Shown here in pieces: positions 25,735 through 34,517 of a stretch of DNA of 52,770 bases; positions within the stretch are counted from its first letter, which is position 1, and each line of letters starts with the position of its first letter. The stretch is from Actinomycetes bacterium. Its GTDB lineage: Bacteria; Actinomycetota; UBA4738; HRBIN12. The position numbers and the translations under genes are program-made. Below the pieces are notes generated by a model, which worked only from the letters and a program-made list of their open reading frames with translations, did no database searches and had not been told where the DNA came from. Location of the stretch: positions 1 to 52,770 of the forward strand of contig JAJNBA010000008.1 in the NCBI GenBank assembly GCA_021155985.1. Reading direction: 5' to 3'.

Positions 25735-27369
25735 CTAGAAGGCGGGCGTCTCCCGGTAGGTTCCGAAGACCGCCGCGAGGGCCCCCACGATCTCTCCCTC
25801 GGTGCAGCGGGCACGGGCGCAATCGATCAGCGGCTCCATCAGGTTCGCGTCCGTGGTCGCGGCCTCCTTCAGGGCGATCAGCGCGTCGTCCGCAGCGACC
25901 GCATCACGCGCGGCACGCGTTCGGCGAACGCTCTCGAGCTGGGTCCGCTCGGCCTGCTCCCCGATCACGAGCGTGTCGATCGGGTTCTCCTTCGCGTCCA
26001 CGAAGTCCGTCACGCCGACCTTCACGAGGTCGCCCGACTCGTAGCGTTGCTGCTCCTGGAACGCCGACTCGGCGATCCGTCGCTGGAACCATCCTTGCTC
26101 GATCCCTTCCAGGACACCTTCGAGCATCGACCCCTCACCCATCCGCTCGATCTCCGTGAAGATCTCCTCCGCCCGTGCCTCGATCCGGTCGGTCGCGTCC
26201 TCCACGAACCAGGAACCGCCGAGCGGATCGATCACGTCGGGGACCCCCGACTCGAAGGCGATCACCTGCTGGGTCCGGAGCGCGAGCTTCGCCGTGTCCT
26301 CGGTGGGGAGCGCGAGCACCTCGTCGAGTGCGTTCGTGTGGAGCGACTGCGTGCCGCCGAGCACCGCGGCGAGCGCCTCGATCGCGGTGCGCACGACGTT
26401 GTTCATCGGCTGCTGCGCGGTGAGGGACACGCCCGCCGTCTGCGTGTGGAACCGCAGGCGCATCGCCTCGGGGCTCGTCGCGCCGTAGCGATCACGCATC
26501 CAGCGCGCCCAGATCCGGCGGGCGGCGCGGAGCTTGGCGATCTCCTCGAAGAAGTCGATGTGCGCGTTGAAGAAGAACGAGAGCGCGGGCGCGAAGTCTT
26601 CGACGTCGAGGCCCCGCTGCATCCCGAGCTCGACGTAGGCGAACCCGTCCGCCAGGGTGAACGCGAGTTCCTCCGCGGCCGTCGCCCCGGCCTCGCGGAT
26701 GTGGTAGCCGGAGACGCTGATCGGGTGCCACTTCGGGACGCGCTCGGCGCAGAAAGCCATCAGATCGCCGATCAGGCGAAGGTGGGGTCGCGGGGGGAAG
26801 ACCCACTCCTTCTGCGCGATGTACTCCTTGAAGATGTCCGTCTGGAGCGTGCCGTCCAGCGTCGCCCAGTCGACGCCTTGCTCCTCGGCGGTCGCGAGGA
26901 AGAACGCGAACACGACGACCGCGGGGCCGCTGATCGTCATCGAGGTGGTGACGTCGCCGAGCGGGATCTGATCGAACAACGTCTCGAAGTCGTCGAGCGA
27001 GTCCGTGGCGACGCCACAGCGGCCGACCTCGCCATCGCTCCGCGGATCGTCGGAATCCAGGCCCATGAGCGTCGGCATGTCGAACGCGACCGAGAGCCCG
27101 GTCTGGCCGTGGTCGGTCAGGAAGCGGTACCGGGCGTTCGTCTCCGCGGGCGTGCCGTACCCGGCGAACTGGCGCATCGTCCAGAGCCTGCCCCGGTACA
27201 TCGAGGGGTAGGCGCCGCGGGTGAAGGGGAATCCTCCCGGTTCGCCGAGCTTCTCGTCCGGCTCCCAATCGACGAGGTCGTCCGGACCGACGATCGCCGG
27301 GACAGGCTCACCGGACAGAGATCGGTGCGAACGCTCGCTCCACGGAGCGCGGGGTTGCTCGGGACTCAT
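25735..27369 (-). CDS. Adenosylcobalamin-dependent acyl-CoA mutase, large subunit (isobutyryl-CoA mutase-like)
   Basis: 544 residues: the TIM-barrel catalytic domain of the methylmalonyl-CoA mutase family (YPSMYRGRLWTMRQFAGYG; SGYHIREAGAT with His223; HTNALDEVLALPTED), without the C-terminal B12-binding domain. A separate small subunit is therefore needed and is not in this window. Two selectivity residues differ from methylmalonyl-CoA mutase: Phe68 in place of Tyr89 and Gln186 in place of Arg207 (P. freudenreichii numbering). This Phe/Gln pair is that of isobutyryl-CoA mutase. ATG 27369 has TATCCT 7 nt upstream, so it may also be transcribed separately from meaB, 23 bp before it. Confidence 0.9.
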   Translation of the reverse strand: MSPEQPRAPWSERSHRSLSGEPVPAIVGPDDLVDWEPDEKLGEPGGFPFTRGAYPSMYRGRLWTMRQFAGYGTPAETNARYRFLTDHGQTGLSVAFDMPTLMGLDSDDPRSDGEVGRCGVATDSLDDFETLFDQIPLGDVTTSMTISGPAVVVFAFFLATAEEQGVDWATLDGTLQTDIFKEYIAQKEWVFPPRPHLRLIGDLMAFCAERVPKWHPISVSGYHIREAGATAAEELAFTLADGFAYVELGMQRGLDVEDFAPALSFFFNAHIDFFEEIAKLRAARRIWARWMRDRYGATSPEAMRLRFHTQTAGVSLTAQQPMNNVVRTAIEALAAVLGGTQSLHTNALDEVLALPTEDTAKLALRTQQVIAFESGVPDVIDPLGGSWFVEDATDRIEARAEEIFTEIERMGEGSMLEGVLEGIEQGWFQRRIAESAFQEQQRYESGDLVKVGVTDFVDAKENPIDTLVIGEQAERTQLESVRRTRAARDAVAADDALIALKEAATTDANLMEPLIDCARARCTEGEIVGALAAVFGTYRETPAF

Positions 27370-27376
27370 CCCATCG

Positions 27377-27382
27377 AGGATA
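27377..27382 (-). promoter_or_regulatory. -10 element (TATCCT) upstream of the mutase gene
   Basis: On the minus strand TATCCT is followed by 7 nt and ATG 27369, inside the 23-bp gap after meaB. It suggests an extra leaderless transcript of the mutase. Confidence 0.4.
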
Positions 27383-27392
27383 CGCGGCGACG

Positions 27393-28340
27393 TCAGTTCC
27401 CTCGGGCGCGGCGCAGGAGCTCCTGAGCCGCGGCGTAGGGGTCGATGCGACGTTCGGCGAGATCGTCGCCGAGCGTCGGGTCGTGCTCGAGGGCCGTGGC
27501 TGCCTTCACCCGGAACCGCTCGGCGGCCAGGCTCTCCGCTTCACGGAGGAGGCGGGCTCGCCGCTTCGCGGTGAGCGCGCCGGACGCCTCGGCGCCGTCG
27601 CGGTGCTCGCGGATCGCCGCCCACACCTCCTCGACCCCTTCGGCCTTCGCGGACGTGGCCATCAGCACCGGTGGATCCCAGTCGCGTGCCGCGCCCATGT
27701 GCAGCATCTGACGGAGCTCCTTGGCCACGTCCGGAGCGCCGTCGCGATCCGCCTTGTTCACGACGAAGACGTCGGCGGCCTCGAGGATCCCGGCCTTCGC
27801 CATCTGGACCGCATCTCCCATCCCGGGCGCCATCACCACGACCGCCGTGTCCGTGGCCGCCGCGACGTCGACCTCGGCCTGTCCGACGCCGACCGTCTCC
27901 ACGAAGATCACGTCGTAGCCGGCCGCGTCGAGGATCCGCACGGCCTCCGGGGCGGCCAGCGCCATCCCCCCGAGGTGCCCCCTCGTCGCCATCGAGCGGA
28001 TGAACACCCCTGGATCGACGGCGTGGTCCTGCATCCGGACGCGGTCGCCGAGGAGCGCACCGCCGGTGTAGGGCGAGGTGGGATCCACGGCGAGGACGGC
28101 CGCTCGCAGATCGGCGGCACGGGCGATCCTGACGAGCTCCCCGGCGAGCGTGGACTTGCCGACGCCCGGTGCGCCGGTCAGGCCGATCGTGGCCGCGCGA
28201 CCGGTCTCCGGGTAGATCCCCGCCGACAGCTCGGCCAGCTCCGGTGCGTCGTCCTCCACGGCGGAGATCGCGCGGGCGACGGCGCGGCGCTCGCCGGCCA
28301 GCACCCCGTCGACGAGCTCCGCGACGTCCACGACGCTCAC
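27393..28340 (-). CDS. meaB: Methylmalonyl-CoA-mutase-type G-protein chaperone (MeaB/ArgK family)
   Basis: GTPase of 315 residues that loads and protects the B12 cofactor of acyl-CoA mutases. P-loop GLTGAPGVGKSTL, switch region VDPTSPYTGGALLGDRVRM, FVETVGVGQAE, and base-recognition NKAD. The GTG (28340) follows the stop of the protease gene after one nucleotide (TAG G GTG), so translation is probably coupled. Placement before the mutase gene fits its chaperone role. Confidence 0.94.
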   Translation of the reverse strand: MSVVDVAELVDGVLAGERRAVARAISAVEDDAPELAELSAGIYPETGRAATIGLTGAPGVGKSTLAGELVRIARAADLRAAVLAVDPTSPYTGGALLGDRVRMQDHAVDPGVFIRSMATRGHLGGMALAAPEAVRILDAAGYDVIFVETVGVGQAEVDVAAATDTAVVVMAPGMGDAVQMAKAGILEAADVFVVNKADRDGAPDVAKELRQMLHMGAARDWDPPVLMATSAKAEGVEEVWAAIREHRDGAEASGALTAKRRARLLREAESLAAERFRVKAATALEHDPTLGDDLAERRIDPYAAAQELLRRARGN

Positions 28341-28341
28341 C

Positions 28342-29562
28342 CTACCGGTCGGTCGGCACGGGCCGGCTGCCCACCGCGGCGGAGCCCGCGCCCGGGATCG
28401 CCTCCAGCGCATCACGGAGCGATCGACACAGGGCACGCTGTCGATGGAGGGCGGGATCGTCCTCCGACGCCACTCGAGATCGCACCATCGCCAGGTTGAC
28501 CTGCTCGCGCTGGAGCCGGCCCAGCACGCCGGAGGCTCGATCGCCAGCCTTGTCTCGCATCGCGCGCCTGGATCGGCGTCGCTCCCCCGGACGCTCGAGG
28601 ATCGAGAGCTCGGCGGGCGTCACGGCGTCCTGCTCGACCTCACTCATCAGCGCCGTCCGGAGCCACCTTCGCTCCCGCGCGTGCGCGAGACGGACGGCGA
28701 GCACCACGAACAGGAGGAGCGGCAATCCCTTGACCGCGGTGGCGAGGGGGATCAGGAACCACTCCCCGCCCTCCCACGGATGGGCCGGGAAGAGCTCGAG
28801 GATCGGTGAGTTCCACAGGAAGTGCCCGAGGACGGCGGCTCCGGCGAGCAGCGCGGCGGGACCGAGTCGCTCATGCCGGGGCCGGCTGTCTCGCCGGGTG
28901 ATGACCGTCCCGACCGCCATCCCGACCAGGCCGGTGTACAGCACGTGGGAGTAGAGGCCGCTCGCGATCACGCGCACGAAGAAGCCTTCGAGCACGCCGC
29001 CGAGGTCTCCGCCGAACACGGCGATGAAGTAGAAGACGTCCTCCAGAACAGCGAAGCCGAGCCCGCAGAGCGCGCCGTAGACGAACCCGTCCATCACGTC
29101 GTCGACCTCGTCGCGAGCGATCAGGACGATCAGCACGACGCCGAGACCCTTCAGGATCTCCTCCACGAAGGGAGCGGTGAGCGCGGCCGTCCATCGCGCC
29201 GCGAACTCGGGTCCACCGATGCGCGCGACCACCACACCCCACCCGGCGTTGCCGATCGCCGACAGCGTGGTGGCCGCCACCGCTCCCCAGACGAACGCCG
29301 CGATCAGCAGAGGGATCGGCTCCCGCTCGTAGAGATCGAGCAGGTAGACGAGCACGGCGACCGGGGCGGCGTAGAGGATCACGAGCCCCCACGACAGGAG
29401 CCAGCCACCGGGCGACATCTCACGGAAGAGGTTCTGCTCCCCGATCGCCACGATGCCGGTCACCGCCACGACGACGACGTAGAGCCAGAAGGCGGGCAGG
29501 CGGGGCTGGAGGAACCGCGCGTGGTGCAGGGGCGAGTGCACGAGCCTGCGTCGACGCATCAT
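28342..29562 (-). CDS. PrsW-family glutamic intramembrane protease
   Basis: 406-residue membrane protein with about eight to nine hydrophobic segments. The protease signature EE-x2-K occurs in APFVEEILKGL, with further conserved sites VLEDVFYF and SHVLYTG within helices. A C-terminal cytoplasmic tail of about 110 charged residues follows. PrsW cleaves anti-sigma factors in Bacillus; the target here is unknown. ATG 29562 overlaps the preceding stop (TGATG) and has GAGGTGG nearby. It is the second intramembrane protease in this cluster. Confidence 0.88.
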   Translation of the reverse strand: MMRRRRLVHSPLHHARFLQPRLPAFWLYVVVVAVTGIVAIGEQNLFREMSPGGWLLSWGLVILYAAPVAVLVYLLDLYEREPIPLLIAAFVWGAVAATTLSAIGNAGWGVVVARIGGPEFAARWTAALTAPFVEEILKGLGVVLIVLIARDEVDDVMDGFVYGALCGLGFAVLEDVFYFIAVFGGDLGGVLEGFFVRVIASGLYSHVLYTGLVGMAVGTVITRRDSRPRHERLGPAALLAGAAVLGHFLWNSPILELFPAHPWEGGEWFLIPLATAVKGLPLLLFVVLAVRLAHARERRWLRTALMSEVEQDAVTPAELSILERPGERRRSRRAMRDKAGDRASGVLGRLQREQVNLAMVRSRVASEDDPALHRQRALCRSLRDALEAIPGAGSAAVGSRPVPTDR

Positions 29563-30194
29563 CACGCCACCTCGGCCCCGTCGATCATCGCCGTGAGCTC
29601 CTCGACGATCAGCTCGAGCTGCCCCTGGAACGCCCAGCCGTCGAAGATGACCCCGTTGCCGGCGGGCGAGACCACGACCGTGACGGAACCCTCCACCGGC
29701 GATCCGCTCTGCGGGTCCGATCCGATGTAGCCGAAGCGGACGGCCTCGAGCCCGTTGCGGAGAAGGATCTGCTCGATCCGGTCCGTCACGGACAGGCGCT
29801 CGAGCTGGTGGCTGAGCACGTCGGTGGCGTACAGGTCCGCCAGGGCGAGGCCGCCAACGCCCACCTCTGGGAGCGCCAACAGGTCGAGTGCGCCGTTGCC
29901 GCGGGTGAGTTGCGTGAACTCCCCCGAGAGGACCTCGCCGGATGCCGAGGGGAGAGAGACCTGGTCGCGATGCGCGACCTCCCAACCCGGAAGCGGGTGG
30001 ACCGTGACCACTCCTTCCAGCGCGACGGCCCGGACGTCGGGCACGGGCAGTGTCCCGGCCACCACGAAGCCACCGAGCACGGTCACCGACATCACGAGCG
30101 CGACGAGACCCGTGGGGAGCCAGCGTCGAGAGGGCCGGCCGGTCCCGGCGGGGCCATCCGGCCGGGTCGGCACGTTCGCCGCCGGCGACGTCAT
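29562..30194 (-). CDS. Hypothetical membrane-anchored protein
   Basis: 210 residues: a short cytoplasmic N-terminus, one helix (about 27-49, LPTGLVALVMSVTVLGGFVVAG) and an extracytoplasmic domain of about 160 residues with no Cys and no recognised motif. The outer domain has the look of a small alpha/beta substrate- or protein-binding domain (VTVHPLPGWEVAHRDQVSLP). Coupled on both sides by TGATG overlaps, between a probable lipid-binding protein and the PrsW protease, so it is a candidate partner or substrate of that protease. Function unknown. Confidence 0.78.
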   Translation of the reverse strand: MTSPAANVPTRPDGPAGTGRPSRRWLPTGLVALVMSVTVLGGFVVAGTLPVPDVRAVALEGVVTVHPLPGWEVAHRDQVSLPSASGEVLSGEFTQLTRGNGALDLLALPEVGVGGLALADLYATDVLSHQLERLSVTDRIEQILLRNGLEAVRFGYIGSDPQSGSPVEGSVTVVVSPAGNGVIFDGWAFQGQLELIVEELTAMIDGAEVA

Positions 30195-30613
30195 CAGCGA
30201 TCTCCGTCGGCGACGGACAGGAGCTTCGTGAGGCGCACGAGCCGCACGGGATGCCGAAGCAACCCTCCGATCCGGATGCGGCGGAGGAGGAGATCCCCGA
30301 CGATCGCTCGGCCCTCCGGCCGGAGCGGGTCCGGGAGCCCCCCTCGCAGCGGCGCGGTGGTGAGGTCGAGCAGCCGTCCCGAGTCCGACCGGATCCGGAG
30401 GTGCGCATCGGGAACGTCGCCGTCGCCGACCCGGATGCCGTCGCGTTCGATCCGGAGGAAGACCGTCACGTCGGCGTCGGGTACGTCGAGCACCGCGACC
30501 GACCTGCGTAGGAGCGCCCGCCGTGGGGGATCGCGCGCGAGGTTCTGCTCGATGAGATCCGCGACCATCGACGCGAGGCCGCTCGGCTCGCCGCCGATCA
30601 CCGTGATCGTCAC
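30194..30613 (-). CDS. Hypothetical protein, possible SCP2-like domain
   Basis: 139 soluble residues. The pattern of strands VTVFLRIERDGIRVG and HLRIRSDSGRLLDLTTAPLRGG, then a hydrophobic helix after RAIVGDLLLRRIRIGGLLRHP, recalls SCP2 sterol-carrier folds. The match is weak and a definite family call is not justified. GTG start overlaps the dehydrogenase stop (GTGA) and its own stop overlaps the next start (TGATG). Confidence 0.75.
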   Translation of the reverse strand: MTITVIGGEPSGLASMVADLIEQNLARDPPRRALLRRSVAVLDVPDADVTVFLRIERDGIRVGDGDVPDAHLRIRSDSGRLLDLTTAPLRGGLPDPLRPEGRAIVGDLLLRRIRIGGLLRHPVRLVRLTKLLSVADGDR

Positions 30614-31650
30614 GGCTCGAGGACCACCTTCGTGGCTTCACGACGGTCGAACAGGGCGTAGCCCTCGGCCGCGGCCTCGAGCGGAAGTCGATGGCTGATC
30701 AGTGGCGTCGGGTCCACCACGCCACGCTCCAATCCGTCCATCGCCCGGCCCCACCACGACACCACGGGCGTGAGCCCCGCGAACCGGAGCGTGAGCGCTC
30801 GCGACCAATACGCCCCGAGCTGGAGCTCCGTCGTCTCCGACGAGTAGACGCCCAGGACGACCACCGTTCCGCCGCGTCGGATGGTGTCGATCGCGCCCTC
30901 GAAGGCCGTTGGATGGCCGACCGCGTCGATCACGACGTCGGCCCCCCGCCCGTGGGTCGCCTCGGCGAGCGCCGTCACGGGGTTCCGCTCGTCGATGTGC
31001 ACCGGGATCGCACCCGCCGTCTCCGCCAGCGCCAGCCGTGACGGATCTCGATCGAGCGCGTAGATCGTCGGGCCACCCTGGGTCCGGAGACCCTCGATCG
31101 TGCAGAAGCCCACCGGGCCACAACCGAGCACCGCAACCACATCGCCCGGCCCGGCGCCCGTCAGCGAAGCCCCGTAGAACCCGGTGGTCAGCACGTCTCC
31201 GACGAAAACGGCGGCTTCGTCCCCCACCCCCTCCGGGATCTCGAGCAGGTTCAGGTTGGCGTCGGGGACGCGGAGGCGCTCGGCCTGAGCGCCGGGCAGG
31301 GCACCGCCGAAGATCCCGTAGCCGAAGATCCTGTCGTCATCGCACAGTGAGGACTGCCCGATCCCACAGAACCAGCAATGACCGCAGGCGACGTTGAACG
31401 CGACGGCGACGCGATCTCCGACCCGCCGGGTCTCCACCCCCTCGCCGATCGCCTCGATCACACCGACGGCCTCGTGCCCCAAGGGCTCACCCGGTTCCAT
31501 CGGCGCCTTCCCGTGGAGCAGGTGGAGATCGCTCCCACAGATCGCCGAGCGGGTGACACGGACGATCGCGTCGGTCGGCGCCTCGAGATCCGGATCGGGG
31601 AGGTCGGCGACACGGACGGCGCCCACCCCGTCGAACACGACCCCCCGCAT
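30610..31650 (-). CDS. Zinc-dependent alcohol dehydrogenase (MDR superfamily)
   Basis: 346 residues. Catalytic zinc ligands in SAICGSDLH (Cys) and PLGHEAVG (His, Glu); structural zinc lobe with four Cys in CGHCWFCGIGQSSLC. Rossmann domain VVAVLGCGPVGFCTIEGL. The start MRGVVFDGVG at ATG 31650 overlaps the SCP2 gene stop (TGATG). Likely oxidises or reduces a primary/secondary alcohol with NAD(P). Position among lipid-binding proteins suggests a hydrophobic substrate, which is inference. Confidence 0.92.
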   Translation of the reverse strand: MRGVVFDGVGAVRVADLPDPDLEAPTDAIVRVTRSAICGSDLHLLHGKAPMEPGEPLGHEAVGVIEAIGEGVETRRVGDRVAVAFNVACGHCWFCGIGQSSLCDDDRIFGYGIFGGALPGAQAERLRVPDANLNLLEIPEGVGDEAAVFVGDVLTTGFYGASLTGAGPGDVVAVLGCGPVGFCTIEGLRTQGGPTIYALDRDPSRLALAETAGAIPVHIDERNPVTALAEATHGRGADVVIDAVGHPTAFEGAIDTIRRGGTVVVLGVYSSETTELQLGAYWSRALTLRFAGLTPVVSWWGRAMDGLERGVVDPTPLISHRLPLEAAAEGYALFDRREATKVVLEP

Positions 31651-32069
31651 CAGGGTTCGTCGGGGAAGGTCGTGTCCACCTGACCGGCGATGTAGGCCAG
31701 TTCCTGTGTGCCCTTCGTGTAGCGCAGGATCTTCGGGAGATCGCCGCGCACACGGAGCTTCCCCTGGACGAGCCCCTTCACGGGTTCGAGGTCCCCGCGG
31801 ATCACGTCCTTCCACCGCGAGTAGGGCGCGCGGATCACGAACTCGGCGGAGTCCGCCCTCGCCTCATCGACGATGCCGCCGCCGCGGCAACCGCCGTGCC
31901 AGAGGTCGAGGAGCCCGCGTACGTCGGTCGCGATCCCCTTGTCGGGCTCCGCCTCGACGTGGATCACCGCGTCGCCTTCCCAGGTCGCCGCGTACTCGGC
32001 GTACTCCTCCGACGCATCGACGGCCTCGATGAACGCCTGGAACCACTCCTCGGTCGGGAACTCGGGCAC
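31650..32069 (-). CDS. SCP2 sterol-binding domain protein
   Basis: 139 residues with the SCP2 pattern: early strands AVIHVEAEPDKG, FVIRAPYSRWKDVIRGDLEPVKGL and the hallmark QGKLRVRGDLPKILRY, where the GxLxxxGD turn leads to the lipid-tunnel helix. Such proteins bind acyl-CoA, sterol or other lipids and often accompany dehydrogenases. GTG 32069 follows the protease stop after one nucleotide (TAG G GTG), and the gene is coupled to the dehydrogenase downstream. Confidence 0.88.
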   Translation of the reverse strand: MPEFPTEEWFQAFIEAVDASEEYAEYAATWEGDAVIHVEAEPDKGIATDVRGLLDLWHGGCRGGGIVDEARADSAEFVIRAPYSRWKDVIRGDLEPVKGLVQGKLRVRGDLPKILRYTKGTQELAYIAGQVDTTFPDEP

Positions 32070-32070
32070 C

Positions 32071-32847
32071 CTAGAACTCCCATCCGCCGATGATCGAGAC
32101 GACGGCGATCAGGTTGAAGGCCGAGTGCCCCGCGATGCTGGCGAGGAGGTTCCGCCGCCTCCAGTAGATCCATGCCAGCCCCAGCCCCGTGCCCATGTGG
32201 GTGATCCCGAGGGCAAGTACATCCAGCTCGTCGCCCGGCGTGAGGAGGTGGAACGCACCGAACGCCGCGGCCGAGACCAGCGCTCCCACCCAGAAGCCCC
32301 TCCGATCCGCGATCGACCGGAACAGGAGCCCACGGAAGACGAACTCCTCGAGCGCGGGTGCGGCGATCACCGCGAATACCGCGAAGATCACGAGTCCCCA
32401 CCCGGCGAGATCGGTTCTTACTTGCTCGGGGAGCTGGACCGAGCGACCTGACGCACCACGGAGAGCGACCACGACCAGGCCCGCAACGGCCGCCGATGCG
32501 AGACGGACAACGATCCCGAGACCCGCCCCCACCGCGAGCTCGCGGATGACCTCGTCACGGTCTGGCCACCCGATGATCCGCTCCCATCCCGGGTGCATGT
32601 TTCGCAGCCACATGACGAGCACAAGGATCGTGACCGTATTGGACACGGTGGCGAACAGGAAGCCGTTCGGTCCGATCGGACCCGCGGGGTCCGGGCCGAC
32701 CAAGGCCACCAGCGGGAGCACCGCGAGCCCCCCAGCGAGCCATGCGAGCAGGACGGCGAGCAGGGCTTCCCACCAACGCCAGGTGGCCCTCGGCGGCGCA
32801 TGCTCGACGAGCAGCTCGTCGGGAGGCGGAGGGAGCGGTGCGTTCAT
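32071..32847 (-). CDS. CPBP-family intramembrane glutamic protease (CAAX/Abi type)
   Basis: 258 residues with about seven to eight hydrophobic segments. The three CPBP boxes are present: EE-x3-R in APALEEFVFRGLLF, F-x3-H in FGAFHLLT and HSxFN in AGHSAFNLIA. Family members process prenylated peptides, bacteriocins or unknown membrane proteins. ATG 32847 overlaps the preceding stop (ATGA). Confidence 0.9.
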   Translation of the reverse strand: MNAPLPPPPDELLVEHAPPRATWRWWEALLAVLLAWLAGGLAVLPLVALVGPDPAGPIGPNGFLFATVSNTVTILVLVMWLRNMHPGWERIIGWPDRDEVIRELAVGAGLGIVVRLASAAVAGLVVVALRGASGRSVQLPEQVRTDLAGWGLVIFAVFAVIAAPALEEFVFRGLLFRSIADRRGFWVGALVSAAAFGAFHLLTPGDELDVLALGITHMGTGLGLAWIYWRRRNLLASIAGHSAFNLIAVVSIIGGWEF

Positions 32848-34517
32848 CGCGACATCTTCCCGCGGGCGGCGGCGAGAGACACGCCGAGGAGCCCCGCCAG
32901 CGCGAACCCGAACGCGAAACCGACCGCCGCCGCGCCGGTGTCCTCCGCGAGGTAGGCGACGATCGAGCCCAGCAGGATCACCAGCACGGCGTCGCGCCAC
33001 CCGTCATGTCCTTCGAAGCTCCGAGCGATCGCGGGTGGCGGGCGAAGCACGATGACGAGCAGGACCAGCGTGCCTACCACCGGGATCAGTGCGATCGGGT
33101 TGTCGCCGATCAGATCGAGCCCCACGCCCAGCCGTTCGAGCTGTCGCTCGATGGCGCCCCTGACACCGGCGGTCTCGTCGAGGAACGCCGTGACGTGTGT
33201 TGACCGATCGGTGAGATACCGGTGCATCAACGCGACCGCGGCCGTCCCGACGGCCGTGGTCACTCCGGTGATCACGACGATCATCCACCATGGCCGACGG
33301 CGTCGGATCGCCAGCCAGAGGCCGGCGGTCCCGAACAGGGTGATCGCCGCGCCGAAGTTGGATCCGGTCCACGGCGAACCAGCGACGAGAGCGCATGCCG
33401 CGAGAACGAGCGCGCCGCTGCGCACGCGGAGGCGATGCGCGAGGAACATCGCGGATCCGAGCACGATCCCGATCTCGACGTTCGGCATCCCGAAGAAGCG
33501 CCCCCCATCCAGCTGTCCGCCGCCCGCCAGAGGCGTGACCGCCGCCGGCCATCCAAGGGCTGCCTCGACGGCGAGGATCACCAGGATCACGGCACCGCCG
33601 GCGGCGACGGAGACGAAGATCCCGCGGCGCGCCTCCACCCACCCGGTGAACGCGACGCCGACCGCGACGATCACGAGCAGGAACGGAACCACGGTCGAGT
33701 AGGTGAGGGACGGGAGATGGCCCACCAGCAACAGCCCGAGCGCGAGCCACGGGAGTGCTGACGTGAGCCCTTCGACCGCGCGGAGCGTGCGGGTGGAGAG
33801 CCGAGCGCGGAGCGCGAGAGCGACCACCGCTGCGAGACCGAAGACCATCATCACGCCCCAGCTGGCGGCGGCGATCGGCACGGCGAGCAGGCGCTGCTGG
33901 AGGTAGCGCTCGTAGAGATCGACGGGTGCCGGCTCGCTGGTGCGCTCGATCGGCCCGCCGGCGTCATACGGCAGGCCCAGCCAGTCGGCCAGGGTCGCCG
34001 CAGGGTCCACGTCGGCCACGACGCCGGCGCGCCGCGAGGAGTCCGAGGTGAGGGCGCGTGGCTCTCCACTCGCCTGCAACAGCTCGTCGGGATCTCCCCA
34101 GGCGGCGATCACCGTGCCGAGCTCATCCCCGTCTGCGGCTGACGCTGCGGATGGCGACGCCGACAGCACCATGGCAAGGGTTGGCTGGGATCTCTCCTCG
34201 AGGAAGTCTCGGAGAACATGCGCGGCCTCCGATGGCGATGCCTTGCCAAGATCCACCCCGTGATTCGTGAGTGGCAACGGGGTGATCTCTTTCATGTCGA
34301 GTATCGGCAACAACGACGTTCGTAGGCCGGTTCGGCCGTTCATGAGAGCTACGCCGCCCCTGGATGCGAGTGCCCTCAGGTCGGGAACCGCCAGCAGGTC
34401 AGGCAGAGAGGCGCCGTCGATGATGACGACCATCGCAACACGGGGAGGCGTCTGAGCGGTGGCGGGTGTGGCGGCACTCAGGAGCACGACCCCTGCCGCG
34501 ATGAGGGCTCGCCTCAC
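32844..34517 (-). CDS. Secreted/membrane protein with degenerate alkaline-phosphatase-like N-terminus and multi-helix C-terminus
   Basis: 557 residues. A signal peptide (cleavage after ATPATA, about residue 21) is followed by VAMVVIIDGASLPDLL and TLAMVLSASPSA, which resemble the start of alkaline-phosphatase-superfamily domains. Most metal ligands cannot be found, so it may be non-catalytic. From about residue 205 to the end there are about ten membrane helices, with a polar motif GGRFFGMPNVEIG between two of them, like the GxRFxGxxNE motif of some envelope membrane proteins. GTG start overlaps the murA stop (GTGA). Cell-envelope role inferred from the murA link. Confidence 0.75.
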   Translation of the reverse strand: MRRALIAAGVVLLSAATPATAQTPPRVAMVVIIDGASLPDLLAVPDLRALASRGGVALMNGRTGLRTSLLPILDMKEITPLPLTNHGVDLGKASPSEAAHVLRDFLEERSQPTLAMVLSASPSAASAADGDELGTVIAAWGDPDELLQASGEPRALTSDSSRRAGVVADVDPAATLADWLGLPYDAGGPIERTSEPAPVDLYERYLQQRLLAVPIAAASWGVMMVFGLAAVVALALRARLSTRTLRAVEGLTSALPWLALGLLLVGHLPSLTYSTVVPFLLVIVAVGVAFTGWVEARRGIFVSVAAGGAVILVILAVEAALGWPAAVTPLAGGGQLDGGRFFGMPNVEIGIVLGSAMFLAHRLRVRSGALVLAACALVAGSPWTGSNFGAAITLFGTAGLWLAIRRRRPWWMIVVITGVTTAVGTAAVALMHRYLTDRSTHVTAFLDETAGVRGAIERQLERLGVGLDLIGDNPIALIPVVGTLVLLVIVLRPPPAIARSFEGHDGWRDAVLVILLGSIVAYLAEDTGAAAVGFAFGFALAGLLGVSLAAARGKMSR

